Shown here: one piece after another, positions 25,305 through 39,600 of the stretch
Layout: every line of letters starts with the position of its first letter
Position numbering within the stretch: position 1 is the stretch's first letter
From: Agelas oroides
Lineage: Eukaryota > Porifera > Demospongiae > Agelasida > Agelasidae
Direction: 5' to 3'
Assembly (NCBI GenBank): GCA_949130485.1
Contig: OX422204.1
Location: 3,073,515-3,137,514 of the forward strand
Length of the DNA: 64,000 nucleotides
Notes under the pieces: model-generated
What the model saw: only the letters and a program-made list of their open reading frames with translations
Databases searched by the model: none
What the model was told of the DNA's origin: nothing
Program-made: the position numbers and the translations under genes

Positions 25305-27581
25305 GGTACGTGCGTATTCCGTATATGCATTCTGCCCTATTTGTGCGCGATGCAATATTTCCGCATTACATATTGGGTTCATGTATTACTGCTTGCTCAA
25401 GAGACAAGACTAGAAAGGCTGAACAGTGGGAATCAACGCAACAGGGACTTGAAAACGGTGAGGAAAGGGAGGCACTACTAGCGAGACCGAGACTGATTAT
25501 TGACGGCGTACTTCGTGACTCTGCCACCAACGGGGAGTGCTCAGTGTACAGAGCGATCAGCTTGTGAGAATTCGAATCACGGAGGCCTGCGTGACTCGAT
25601 CAAATACGAGCAACAGCTAGAGAAGAGCTTGTGAAACTTCCATACCACAACTCCAGTAATTGTGCTCAGGAAATGAGCTGACAATATAGACTACATCAAA
25701 AAAGACCTGGCTCCATACTCCATAGCTGAGAGAATCCTGATTCCACAGCTCTATGGGCTCAGCAAATATCCACTATATAGACATGCACTTGAGGAGACAG
25801 TGCCGAAATGTGGAGTCACAGGAAACCAATGGAATATACTTGTTCGTACTAAGCTGTTGAAGAACCCTGATTCCACAGCTCTATGGGCTCAGCAAATATC
25901 CACTATATAGACATGCACTTGAGGAGACAGTGCTGAAATGTGGAGTCACAGGAAACCAATGGAATATACTTGTTCGTACTAAGCTGTTGAACCCTCACCC
26001 TTGACTTGCAACTCTTCAGGCCAATTGCTTGGAGACTAAATTTGTTGCCTACAGCTGTAGCTACTACCCCACTGTAACGACACAGAGTGTGTACAATGAA
26101 CCCAACCACATAGCTATCCAGATGAGCACATAGCTATACCCAAGCTATATGGCTCCATGAACACCGGCATACATTTGATACCCTAGCCTCACCCCTGGGC
26201 ATTTCCCGCCTCTACTGTTACAGGCTACAGCTGGAGGTGGAGAAGACCTGGGAACGAACCTATTGTTATGTGAGACTTAGTGTATGCAAGTGGGTAAATG
26301 TAGTGCTATGAAACTCTAATGCATCATGTAACTCATTCATGCTCGCCCCACAATGCACTGCATTCCCCTAGTAGAGATATACGGAATCACGTACGTACCA
26401 TACGTACATATCGAGAATCCCCCAGCCAACTCGCTAGTGTGGGGCTCGCTCACGCTCGCCCCAATTATCTGTCGTACGTCATTCCGTATATTCTTGACAC
26501 TGTAATTTAACGTGATAGCCGCGGGCCGTGTGCGGACCTTAAGTAAGATTTTTGTACAACTTGGCAGCCAGCTAGCTCCAAGGTGACTTTGAAAGATGAA
26601 AGGCAGCCAGGAATTGCAGCCGGAGCTTGTGCACATATTGAACAAAGGATAGCCTATAGAAGTTGTGTTTGCAGCGACATCCAGGATAGATGGCTAGAGC
26701 GTGAGTATCTACTATACAGAGGAGGTCGGACATGGTTGACCTTTGCTAATTGAAACAACTGAGGTCACACTAATTGATCTTGGATATTGCAAGGTAAAAA
26801 GTTTTTTTAGCTTTTTCTATGACTGGATCCAGCCTTGAATCCTGATTTGAAAACTGGGACCCACCTCGGTGAAAGTCAAGAGAGCTAGTCTGTTGAGATA
26901 CGAAAAATCAATTAGTGTGACCTCAGCCATTTTAATTAGTAAAGTTCAACCATGTCTGACCTCCTCTGTCTACTATATGTATGTATACAAGGGCTATTAA
27001 ACAGTTGTGTAGAGAGGCTGAAAGCAGAAAGCGGCAGAGACCCTCCTTCTATCCGGCTGATGGATGGCGAACCCCATCTGCTATACCTCTTAGATGCCTC
27101 AAGTAAGGACTATGCGCGACAAGCCAGACTGTGTTTAGACTTAGCCTACAGTTAGCCAGAGTAGATGCTTAGGTTGCACTAATGGCTGCACTAATGGCTG
27201 CATTGTATGGTACCACCCCATGACAAGCTAGTCTCTGCAACCATCTTCTCTAAGCTGTTAAGCACTTTTGTAGAGAGTAGGGTGACAAGCTTTGTTCAGC
27301 TACATGCCACGCCACCTGTGTGCTGTGATGTGACACTTCACTGATTCAGCCTTTGATATAAGTTAAAGCTGTGTATTGCTTGCTCATGCTCGCCCCACAA
27401 TGTTCTACATTCTCCTAGTTATGTGGTAAACTTCTTTACAGGCTGAATAGGAAGCCTAACCACATAATTGAGCGAGCGTGAGCGAGCCCCACACTAGTGA
27501 GTTGAATTGAGATTTTTCATATAATTGGGCGAGCGTGAGCGAGCCCCACACTAGTGAGTTGAATCGAGATTTTTCATCGAA

Positions 27582-27635
<54 letters not shown>

Positions 27636-30600
27636 CTGTCGTACGTCGTTCCGTATATTCTTGACGCTGTAATTAAACACGATAGCCGCAGGCCGCGTGC
27701 GGACCTTAAGTAAGATTTTCGTACAACTTGGCAGCCAGCTAGCTCCAAGGTGACTTTGAAAGATGGCACTTATGAAAGGCAGCCAGGAATTGCAGCCAGA
27801 GCGTGCGCACATATTGAACAAAGGATAGCCTATAGAAGTTGTGTTTGCAGCGACATCCAGGATAGATGGCTGGAGCGTGAGTATCTACTATACAGAGGAG
27901 GTCGGACATGGTTGACCTTTGCTAATTGAAACAACTGAGGTCACACTAATTGATCTTGGATATTGCAAGGTAGAAAGTTTTTTTAGCTTTTTCTACGACT
28001 GGATCCAGCCTTGAATCCTGATTTGAAAACTGGGGCCCACCTCAGTGAAAGCCGAGAGAGCTAGTCTGTTGAGATACGAAAAATCAATTAGTGTGACCTC
28101 AGCCATTTTAATTAGTAAAGTTCAACCATGTCCGACCTCCTCTGTCTACTATATGTATGTATACAAGGGCTATTAAACAGTTGTGTAGAGAGGCTGAAAG
28201 CAGAAAGCGGCAGAGACCCTCCTTCTATCCATGGCTGATGGATGGCGAACCCCATCTGCTATATCTCTTAGATGCCTCAAGTAAGGACTTAAGCACTTTT
28301 ATAGAGAGTAGAGTGACAAGCTTTGTTCAGCTACATGCCACGCCACCTGTGTGCTGTGATGTGACACTTCACTGATTCAGCCTTTGATATAAGTTAAAGC
28401 TGTGTATTGCTTGCTCATGCTCGCCCCACAATGTTCTACATTCTCCTAGTATTATATAATATTATCTGTCGTACGTCGTTCCGTATGTTTTTGACGCTGT
28501 AATTTAACGCGATAGCCGTGGGCCGCGTGCGGACAGTAAGTAAGATTTTCGTACAACTTGGCAGCCAGCTAGCTTCAGCTCCAAGGTGACTTTGAAAGAT
28601 GACGATTATGAAAGACAGCCAGGAAAAGCAGCTGGAGCGTGCGCACTTATTGAACAAAGGATAGCCTAGAAGTTGTGTTTGCAGCGACATCCAGGATAGG
28701 TAGCTGGAGCTTGAGTATTTACTGTATGTACGTATGTATACAAGGGCTATTCAACAGTTGTGTTGAGAGGCTGAAAGCAGAAAGCGGCAGAGACCCTCTT
28801 TCAATCCATGGCTGATGGATGGCGAACCCCATCTGCTATTTCTAAGATGCCTCAAGTAAGGACTATCAGGCATGACAAGCCACCTAGGCTGTGTTTAGAC
28901 TTAGCCTATACACTTAGCCAGAGTAGATGCTTAGGTTGCACTAAGGGCTGCATTGTATGGTACGTATACCACCCAATGACAAGCTAGTCTATGCACCCAT
29001 CTTCTCTAATTAAGCACTTTTGCAGAGTAACAAGCTTTGTTCAGCTACATGTGTGCTGTGATCTGATACTTCACTGAAAAGCCTTGGATATATAAGTTAA
29101 AGCAGTGTATTGCTTGCTCACGCTCGCCCACAATGTTCTACATTCGCCTAGTGATATTCATGTGCACAGCTTTTTGGTTCACAGTTTGCAAGGTCAACGC
29201 AAACAGCAGTAATTGATTTTGTGGTTTGGGCTTCGTGCGTTCCAATTTTGCAAGGTCAACGCAAACCGCTGTATAGGTGGACTCAATGTGATTCCACCAA
29301 AAGTTCGGATACGGTGGAGTCCAGGCATACGCAGACTCGACACGTGTCCAGTCTAGGACTAGCCTCATACCCAGGCCACGTGGGAGGATGGAAAAGTGGC
29401 CTGGTATCCACTGTTTGCACATGCATGAACAATTCTGGAAATCTTCCGCAAACGAGTCCGATTATGGACAAGTTACACATGGTTGTTATCCGGAGAAATA
29501 ACCAAACTAGATATACGACTTGCAGTGTGGCAGCTATGTTTACGCGGCGATGGCTTCCATTATCAGATACACAAGGGGTGACACGACAAGGACTACGCTA
29601 CAACCACCGCCAGTTCCACTGTCACTGTTCTTGTAGTTGAAAACAAACGGCAGAGTCTCGTAGCAGATGGACTTACCAAATCCCGTGGGTAGCCACAGGA
29701 ATACGTCTTTACCATCGCAGATACATTTGATCACATCCAGCTGCTCTGCTTTCAACGTGAAATCTCCCTTTCAATACAACAAAGAGCGAACTTGAGCGCT
29801 TTATCAAAGTCCTCGCCATGTTCGCGGGATTAGCTCGAGACGGACGTGCTTCGGAGCTATACGCCAGTATACGGTAAAGATTAACGGTTCGTAAACGATG
29901 GTATACGATACCTCATGCAATCGTGGGGGGTTTCGCGCATGCGCAAACAGTCCACTTTTCCCTTCTCCCACATGGCCTAGGTACGAGGCTAGTCTAGGAC
30001 GGGAAGCTGTTTATGTCAGCAAGGCAATTTTCTAGCAAAGCGACCTTTGAAAAAGCATTAGGGAAACGCTGGAAACCCAAGAATATGCACAAGCCCAGGA
30101 TGCAGAAGAGAGGAGACAAGAGAAGCCCAGTCAAAGAGAAGGTCTATTAATTAACAATAACATGTGTTATTAACATAACAAGTTTGCATTTACATGACGT
30201 TATTGGTCACGACCTTCCTGTGGGGGGAGGGGCCTATAACAAGAAACAGACACTGGAAGGTACACCACCTATGGGGTGGTAGTTTGGTATGCAAGCACAC
30301 ATATGCTAGGGCACGTTAGGGTATATGCATATACAATTATGCACAACACTTTCACATACAGCGAACCCACCAGCTATGGAAACAGGTGCCAGTCAGCAGA
30401 CCATTCAAGACACGGCCACCCTTAACCTACTGGCTAGACAAAGAGGCTTTATGGTGATAGATGTAGCTTGGGGACTGCATTTTTACAGCCGTTGAGGCCC
30501 AATTGCAGAGGTGTGGAACCCACACGATGGAACTTGTCACTTGAGGGAATGTATTGCTGATCACGTGATCTTCAGCCAATCAGGTGTTTAGAATTTGGTC

Positions 30601-33600
30601 AGGTGATTGTGCATTAAATCGCTTAATGTACACTTAAGTGTGCATTAAGTTATTAGTGCACACTTTTCTAAGTACAACGTTGAGTGATTTCCATAAGTCT
30701 AAGGCATGAAATACAGGCAAAACGACGTCCATGGAAGTATATTGCTGACTGAAGGTACTAAAACTGTTTTTTTCTGCGCACATATGCGCGTCCGCACAGA
30801 ACGGGCCGGTAAGCCTTCAATTTTGTTGAAAAGTGCTAAAGCGTGCAACGTTTGCACTTAACGAAGATGCCAACTCTACTATTCACTTCACGGAAATGCT
30901 TTAAAACAGCACAGAAGCAAGTATACAAAAAACACGAATACGGAAAGTACTTACAAAGTGTTAGCTTACTTGGTGCCATCTTTTCGGACTTCCATGATGC
31001 GTCTACCCGCTTCCCCAACCAGTAAGCAAGTCTAACTAGCATGGACAACGAACTTATGGTGCAGGACATCGATTTGAGCGGCAGCCCATGCGCTCCAGAC
31101 ACGAATCCACCGGTCGTTAGGCCACTGCCTTGTCTATAAAACAGCTCCCAATGTTATGTCTACCTTTTTGCCTACCTAAACTAGTGATAACACGACGTAC
31201 AATTGCCATTCACACAACAACAGCTCTCTCGAATGCGCGAACGTTTGGAATGACTCAGCAACAACAAACCCGCCACCTGATTGGCTGAAGGTCACGTGAT
31301 CAGCAATAAATTCTTTATAACACACTTAGCTGTACTTTATGGCATGTAATTAGTGCACTCGTATGCTCTCGATTGCATAAAGTACAGCTAAGTGTGTTAT
31401 AAATATTACTTATTGCAGCCTCTGTTGGTCCCTACAGTGCTGACACTGAAACACTCAACGGTCAGGGTGAACGCACAGACTTGGCACTGATGACATATAA
31501 ACCACCACCTCTACAACCCAACACCAGCAGACATAACATGTACCAGCCCCCCTGAAACGAACACTGGTACCAGACACCATGCAAACCGTGCACTATGCAG
31601 AACATGTGAAACCAAACACGATACCCCTCTACTGAAAATTGTTAAACAACATCTCAGGGCCACTTTATTCCATAGAATAGTGCAGGGTATGTCTTCACTG
31701 AAGACTTTTAGTTATCAATGTTGATGGTTACACCCCAAGATGCGAATTAAAGGATTCACGTAATGAATGAATAAATGAATGAATTGCCAGACCAGAGGGA
31801 GTAATGGACATCCAATCTGAGTGCATATTCATCAGTGCCATGGTGAATACACAAAGAAATTGGCTTCTGGAGTTGACCAGATGGTAGCAGAAAAGACCCA
31901 GTGACCCATATTAAAATGTCCTTTGAACTTACCTAGAGTTTGTACAGATGCCTAGTTTGAAGCAAGAACAGAGATTCCATTATGTAGGTGTTTTTTTGAC
32001 ATCTTGAACTGAGTGGCTACTAGCCATCATGGTGACACAGCACTAGAACAATGGAAAACTAGAGGTGCCCGGTAGATCACTTTGTACATGCATGCGCTTT
32101 CTTGAAACAGCTATAACACCAAAAGAACATTGTATAGTGGAACCTCCCTTAATGGACACCTCCCAATAGCGGCCACCTTGCTTACACAGCCACTTGACGC
32201 GGTCCCGGTTGAGGTGCCATTAACATCCCAAATGTGGACATTTTGCTATTCCGTAAAGCGGACAGATTTTTCGGTCCCGCTAGTACCTGGACTGTACAAA
32301 ATTCACTAGATAATGCAGACGCTGGCATGCCTCTCGAACAAGACTGTCCAGCACCGCTGATTGATTCACCAACTGGACACACTGGTACGCATAGTTCTAG
32401 CTCTCTGGACTCTGGTTATCCTTTCTTGCCATCGTACAGCAAGGGAGAGCTCTGGAATGTGCCTTTGTAGCACTCAGAGTACACATCACCACGCCTACCA
32501 GAAATATACCAGAAGCCTCCGAAGTAGGGACACCTCTTTACTCAGGACACTTTAGATGGCACTATTGGTGTCCGCATTAATAGAGGTTCTACTGTAGTTT
32601 ACACATGTACATAACCAGTTTCACTCGCAGCCTCGTACCCAGACAGTGATCTTACTGTATGGTCACAGGGACAATCCAGAGACCACCGATAATAAGAAAT
32701 TGCTGAAAATGCAACTGCTTCAGCCCTTTTCAGGTGCCTTGTAATTGTCACATGCATGAGTCATAAAGCCATCTAAATCACCTGTTTGAGTGATTTTTCC
32801 AATGCTTTTGATGACTGGCAGACTGATAGACTCACAGATAGACACAACCGATTACTTAACCCATGCAGTCATTACTGCTTCATTAATGTGACATGCAAAA
32901 CTGTTGTGTCTACAATAAAAATTTAATGTTAATACCATTACAATGGTCTAGATGCGTGATTGTCCACAACATAAAGGTGTATGTTACTGTAGTTGAAGCA
33001 GCCTGGTTTCCAAATAGCTCAGTGGCGTAGCCAGGTCAGGGACAATGCTAGGGCACACCATGGGCACACTGCGTTTCTGAAAACCACGGGGGTACGTACT
33101 GCGTGAAGCGCATAAGCAAGTAGGGGGGTCCTGGGGCATGCTCCCCCAGAAACTTTTTTCGTTTTTACTCTAAGGTCGGTCCTGAGGCTATTTCTAGTCG
33201 ACTGGCATCGCCGAATCGAGAATACTTTCGACCAAAGACTTCGGTACGTATGTGTGCGTGTAGTATAGGTGGCGGCAAAATCTTGAAGTGAAGAGAGCGT
33301 GGGAGACTGCATAATACTCTAGATACTAGTATATTCGATTTTTGAGGCCTTTTATGGATTTCTAGCCACCCAATTTGCGATTGACAACAGTACAATCGGC
33401 ACAGATAATTTACAGCCACACTGCACTAGTGGGGAACGGCCCCTAGTTGCTGGGGCACGTGCCCCAGTGTGCCCCAGCTTGGCTACGCCACTGTAATAGC
33501 TAGCTACACACTGCATGCATATCACTGCAAAAACAACTCAGTTAAAATAACTGGTTACTCTAGTTTCAGGATTTATTGAACTGGTACAGTCCATCAATCC

Positions 33601-36600
33601 ACCTCCTATACCTTATGTTGTGGTAGAAGGCTTTTGTTTACTGAGACCACTGTCTTCACAATATATCCTAGAATACTACAACAATTGAAGTTGCTACAAG
33701 GAATGGGAACTTAAGTTTGCTCTTAGAGATGGTTTACAGTTCACATGACAAGAATCTCGGTTACAGGAACAATGCCTGTTTGCTTTGTATGGCATGTTTC
33801 CCACACAGCCCTTGTAGTAAATTGAATTGTGAATTGTAGTAATGTAGTACTCCCCCTTTGTCTTTGCCCATACCTGGCTGTCACAGGGTCATTGTAAAAG
33901 CTGGACCCTGGACTCTGGAATGGACTTGTGGACTGGAGTATAGACTGGATTATGGACTGACATTTGGACCAATTTTTGGACCAATCCACTCTTGCCGTTG
34001 CCAATCTGCTAACCTCAGTGTCTGCATGAAGCTGTTGTTTAAGTTATATATATATATATTTAGTGTTGGAGGATTTCTTCAAAGTTCCGCCTGCCCACAT
34101 GAAAGTGCCGCCAGACCAAGGGCCGGACACCACATCAAAGGGACATGCCCCCTTGTTGATTCCGGTTGCTACCATGGGAAAATGTAAATCTCCTTAGTAA
34201 CTGGTGAATAATAAATTTATTACACATATAGGTAATAGCACACTTTACTGTGGTATTTGGGATTACCGTAGTCTCGTGAAAGAGTGCTCCGCCCATTTGC
34301 CCATGGGCGGAGCACTCTTTTGAGTGTTCCCGAATTTAACCACTAAAGAGCACCCACATTGTGCAGGCCCGTAGCCAGGATTTTTGCAAGGGGGATTACA
34401 TGGGTGTCTGATGTGTATGCATGCATGTATAACCATGCAAGGTGGGTCTGGGGGCATGCTCCCCCAGGAATTTTTTAGAAATTGGGTGCTCTGAGATTGC
34501 TTCTGAGGCCATTTTTGGACAGAAACAGAGCCGTTGTAGAAGTATACACTACATGGCTCACAGAGTACTGTATCTAATTTTTGGCTGTCCTGTATGCATT
34601 TGCTAAGCCAGCTGACATGGAATTTCCATGAGAGAAGGTACTACGGTTGACAAAACAGTAGGTGGGTGACAGACGGTGAAATTGTATGCAGAGTATGCTG
34701 AGAACAAAATGTTTATAGACTACCATAATATACCGTACGTTTCCATGGGTCGTTGAATCCAGCAACGGTGGTGCACAATCTTACAGAAGCTGTCGACAAA
34801 CGTTCGCATTTAAAACTATTGGTGGGTGTAGTTTCACTGTCGGTTTTCGTTGGTAATTTTATATTGGCTAATTATAAGGTAAGCCTGGGGCTCATCAGTG
34901 TCCATTGTACAGAGTTGAAAGGTGTCCGCTTTTCGGAGGTTCGAAATGTATTAGTTCTATGGTAAAATCAATTGGGGGCAAGGGATCTGTCCACTGTAGA
35001 GAGGTAGTCCACCTTCGGAGGGTCCGTTATTAGAGGTTTTACTGCGTGGGTATAATCATTTCTTGGTATGGAAGTAGGCATACCATAGTAAATTATTGGG
35101 ACTTTTGTTACTAACTTGAAGTACAAAACAGCTGCCTGGGCATGTAGGAGTCAGAGAACTGCCTGTGGGATTTCTAGGTATAATTGAACAATTTGTAACC
35201 TTCAATGAATTTTCTAACCTCAGATATGCATTAGTGCACAGGGCTGTGCTTCTCAAACTTTATGGGTACACTTCAATAGCCACGCAAAGCTCACTCCATG
35301 GTGGGCACTCATTTGAGTAAACTTTGACCCTATACTGGAAATTGGACCAAAAGTAGAGGTTGGGTGCTCTTTTGGGGGTGGGTGCTCTTTCGCGAGACTC
35401 TACAGTAATAGCACAAGTAAATATGTATAATAGCATGGTTTGCTGTAGTATTAAAATACATAGCCTCATTCCCAGGCCTTCCCACCATCCAGTTTTTGAT
35501 TGCCTGCAGTATGTAAAAATGGAGGGGGAAGGCCTGGCATATTTTATGACGTGAATGACATCAGTGTCTACCTAGGTAGCTAGACAGAGGGGGGAGGGTT
35601 CTCCCATCAAAAGAATGAGTTTGAGGCCTTATCTTGTAGTTTCTGCCCCAAGTGCTGGAGTTTTGAATGTTCACAAAGCAAAAAACGTACCGCTCCAGGT
35701 TAGAATGAAGAACGCATGCGTGAAATGTGTTCTTTTGATGGGGGACCCCTCCTCCCCCCTCTGTCTACCTAGGTAGACACTGACGTCATTCACATGATAA
35801 AATATACCAGGCCTTCTCCCTCCGTTTTTGCATACTGCAAGCGATCAAAAACTGGACGGTGGGAAGGCCTGGGAACGAGGCTACACTGCAAAAACAAAGT
35901 TGTTATTTCAGCTAAGTATTTGGTTACCACATTTGCGTGACTATCCTTACTATGCAATGCAGTGCTGGAAAAGGATTCATGCAGTGGGAGCTGATACTTG
36001 AATAAACTTTACTAGCCTCCCACAAATGTTTTACAAGCACCACATTCTTTGAATTGACGTAGGAAGGACAGTCATGCAATTGTAGTAACCAAATAATTAG
36101 CTAAAACCACAATTTTGTTTTTACAGTGTAGCTATTACATACACATAATGGTCAGCCTTTCCCATATTGCAATCACAACCTACCATGTAATAACATGTTC
36201 ACTAATAACCATATCACTGCAAAAGGTACTCAGTTAAAACAACCCATGAGTGGTTACTCTAGTTTCAGTGAGTTCACACTATAGGTTAATTGAATTGGTG
36301 AGCTGCTATGAAGAGAATTTTTTGCAAACTTAATATTACCATCTGGCATCCCCCTCATAAATCTATCAAGCCTCATTATGACTCCAAAGAGCTAGCAGAG
36401 ACACTTGTCAGCTAAACTTTCCAGTTAGTTATGTGCCATCTTTTTGCTATTATCAAATTGGATAGTAGCTAGGACATACATAACATCTGGTCTGTGCTAG
36501 CTCTTTGATTCTTAATGAGGCTTCATCGAATTGCAAGGGGGATGATGAACAGCAATTGTGTTTGTAAATTCTCTCCATAGTACTAACCAGTTCAGTGAAC

Positions 36601-39600
36601 TCTGAAACTGGAGTAACCACTCAGTTGTTCTGAGTAATTTTTGCAGTGATGTAGTTGATTTCGCTTGATCACAAACATCATACCATGGATTTTTCATAAA
36701 ACTATTCTGCAAGTAAAAGCACCTATACAGATGTAAGTGTAATCCTGAGATGTGTAATATATGGCAGTACTAGCTATCAATCCCAATAGGAACAACTTTG
36801 TAGTGTTTATCAGTTGTTGTGTGTAAGTACACCAGGAATCAAAGTGCCAGATACCGTATTTCTTCGATCAGACGCCGCGGCTATTTGAGGGCGGCTACTA
36901 TTCAAGGGCGGCTACTATTCAAGGGCGGCGTTTATTTCTTTGGAAAGCCCGCAGACATCTGAATAATGTACGTACGAATGAAACGATGACGATTGCTAGA
37001 CGCTGTCAGTAGTATGCGCAGCCTCTCAGTCCTGCTGTCAGCCGTGGGAACGACTCATACAACACGAATAGCCTAGTGTTAGCGAGGTGACCGTCGTCAG
37101 AAACTATTCGCACATGTGTGCACGTGTCGCATATACTACTATTCGAGGGTGGTGTTTATTCCCTTCCAATTGTGCGGCTACTATTCGGGTGCGGCGACTA
37201 TTCGAGGGCAGGGTCTTTTAGCCTGATTAAAGGTTGTTGGTTAGTACCATACATATGTTCAAAATTCATACTAATGTTGCAGTACCATGTTATTTCCTGG
37301 CTGTGCAGGAAACAGGGGGTTTATCCCCTAGGTGATCATGTGGTACAACTGTTAGTAGCCTAGTACAGCCAATGTAAAATGAACTGACCTTTTGCAGCAG
37401 GTAGTCCTTGAAGTGGCAAGGCCTTTCGTCCTTGTCTGTTGGTTTCAGCATTGCATCTCTGAGCAGCCACATGAATCTTGGATTGCTACGAGACAGCTGT
37501 ACACCCTCAGTCCCCTCTGCAGACTTTCCAGCCTGCACCTGAATACTCTTGGACAGGTTCGCAATAAAGCTAGGAAATTGTTAAGTCTTCTGCTTTCATC
37601 CCAATGTATTGACATTCTGATTACATGTCCTGTAAGCATAAAACTTCTGGTTAGCTACTAAATATACTTTGGCAATATTTAACCACAGAGTGGTTACCCA
37701 GAGTAGTTGACTTTGGTATTAGAGGCTAGTTGTATAAGACAACCAGAATAGCAGTTTCCTTGTTTTTACCTCCTCTTTTCATCATTCTAGAATGAGGAAA
37801 CAAGGAGGAAACCACTAGTAGCTCTGGGATGAGGAAAAGTGGAGGACCATGAGTACAGGAGGTTTCAGGGTTCATTGAACAGGTTGTGGTGTGTGTATGT
37901 GTGTGTGTTGTGTGTGTGTGTGTTGCAATGGCAGGGATTGAGTCTGTGACTGATTATTATTATTTCAATTGACAGAGTTTATATACAGAGGAAGTTACTT
38001 AAAATAGAACAGGAAATTAAACACAATCTAAATACAATAATATCTCATGCTACACAGGTGAGTCTGTGATCAAAACACAATTAGCATCCATCAACCCCCT
38101 GGATGCACATGAACTGATATATGTTGGCTAGCAGACAAGTGTCTGTGCTAGCTAATTTGAAACTAGATGGAATTGTGAGGGAGTTGATGGACCCACCTGT
38201 TCAATGGACCTTGATAACTGTAGTAACCCCCCCCCCCCCCCCACAACACTTGTGATCATTTTAGTGTTTGCAGTGCATGGAGTAGCTCTGGCTGTCTTAT
38301 ACAATTAGCCACTAATATTAACACTATAGCCTCGTTCCCATGGAAACCTTCCCACCGTCCAGTTTGTGATCACTTGCAGTATGCAAAGAAGGAGGAGGAA
38401 GGCCTGGTCCATTTTATCATGTGATTGACATTTTGTGTACCTAGGTAGCCTCGTTCTACCAACTAAGTTGGAGAAATAAGTGTACCGAGACCTATAGCTC
38501 CCATGCAATGTTTTGTTTATCCTAGGTAGCTAGTCTGGCTGCCAACTTTGGTACACACAAGCTAAGTCTGGTCCTTAGTCTGGCGAAGCCAGACCCGAGC
38601 GCAGCGCGAAGCGAGGCTTGGTCGCAAGCCAATATTGCGTTTTGTCATAGATAATACAGTAGGAATGCCGTCATTACGTAATGCCTAATAAGTTTTTGAA
38701 TTCAGGCTGCGGGTCGTTGTAGCCCAGTTCCTACCTCTGCCAAGTTTTGACTGCTTCTCAAACACTTTCTGAATCTTTGCTACAACGCAACGTTTGACGA
38801 GTCCTCGCGCGAATAACGAAGTCTACTGTTTTCACCGGATGTCAGTATGTTGTAATTGCGCACGTTCTGCAATCCGATTGGACTGCTGCAGCTGGTACAA
38901 ATCGCAATATAGGCTTGCGACCAGACCCTCACACGCTATGCTTGGGTCTGGCTTCGCCCACGCAAGGCCCCAAGCACCCTAACAACTTTCCGTTCTCGCA
39001 AGCCTCATCTGCGAAGGGTGTGGCTTTCGATCGCGGAAAGCCGACACTAGTACCGTATTGTCCCGAGCAAGCGCCCACCCCCCAATTTTGACAGTTTTGT
39101 GGTTTTTTGAGGTCCTCCGTGTAACCGCCCACCATGCTAAATTCTTGCGTAGTGAATCGAAAGTAAGTCCACTGAGCTCACGTACAGAGCTGCGATCGTT
39201 CTGATGTGCTTCAGGCGCGGCATCAAGGTTTCGCACATACCCGTCCATAGCCTTGTTCGCAGCGTTCTCCGCCTGCAGTACGAAATTCGCGTGCTACAAG
39301 CGACGAACGCTTCGGAAGGTTGGCAATGAGGCTACGACTCTATGGGTCGGTCCGCTTTCTAGCACGATGCAGCTTTCTCCACTGTCGGGCTGACCTCAAC
39401 GAAACACGGGCGAAACGACGATGCAGGTCGATTCGGTACACCCAGACAGCTAGCTTCGCATCCGGGGTGGGCGCTTGCGCGGGGATAGTTGAACCATTCA
39501 AGCACCTCCTCCGTCTAACCGCCCACCCCTACTTTTGGGGTGCTTGAGCTGCGAGCGCCCGTGGGCGCTTGCTCGGGACAATACGGTATTGTACGACGCA

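Larger units (their letters stand above)
26466..29152 (+). repeat. Segmental repeat in three direct copies (~0.7-1 kb each)
   Basis: The copies start with 'ctgtcgtacgtc' near 26468, 27636 and 28466. Each continues through 'aacttggcagccagctagct' and 'cgacatccaggatag', and ends with a 'gctcgcccca' motif near 27400, 28425 and 29130. Reading frames through the copies are not maintained, so I do not regard them as genes. Copies 1 and 2 carry an inserted MITE that copy 3 lacks, and copy 2 has an internal deletion relative to copy 1. Confidence 0.9.
21067..37388 (-). other. Intron 2 of GBP-Hint A (16.3 kb), rich in mobile elements
   Basis: It is bounded by a phase-0 donor at 37388 and an acceptor at 21068-21067. 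21067-23693 holds no gene that I can recognise. The rest is occupied by the repeats listed separately: foldback satellite, 130-bp duplication, three-copy segment, RecQ fragment and MITEs at 30.5, 32.1, 33.0, 34.3, 35.5, 35.9, 36.2 and 36.9 kb. If transcript data showed exons 1-2 and 3-8 to be separate, this would instead be intergenic. Confidence 0.6.

Noticed and set aside
26952..28375. Repeated 'LMDGEPHLLYLLDASSKD' open frames
   Set aside because: They recur because the segment is repeated. The frames are broken differently in each copy and match no family that I know.
30836..31102. 88-residue minus-strand frame within an inverted-repeat pair
   Set aside because: Could be a transposase remnant, but no catalytic motif or family signature is visible.
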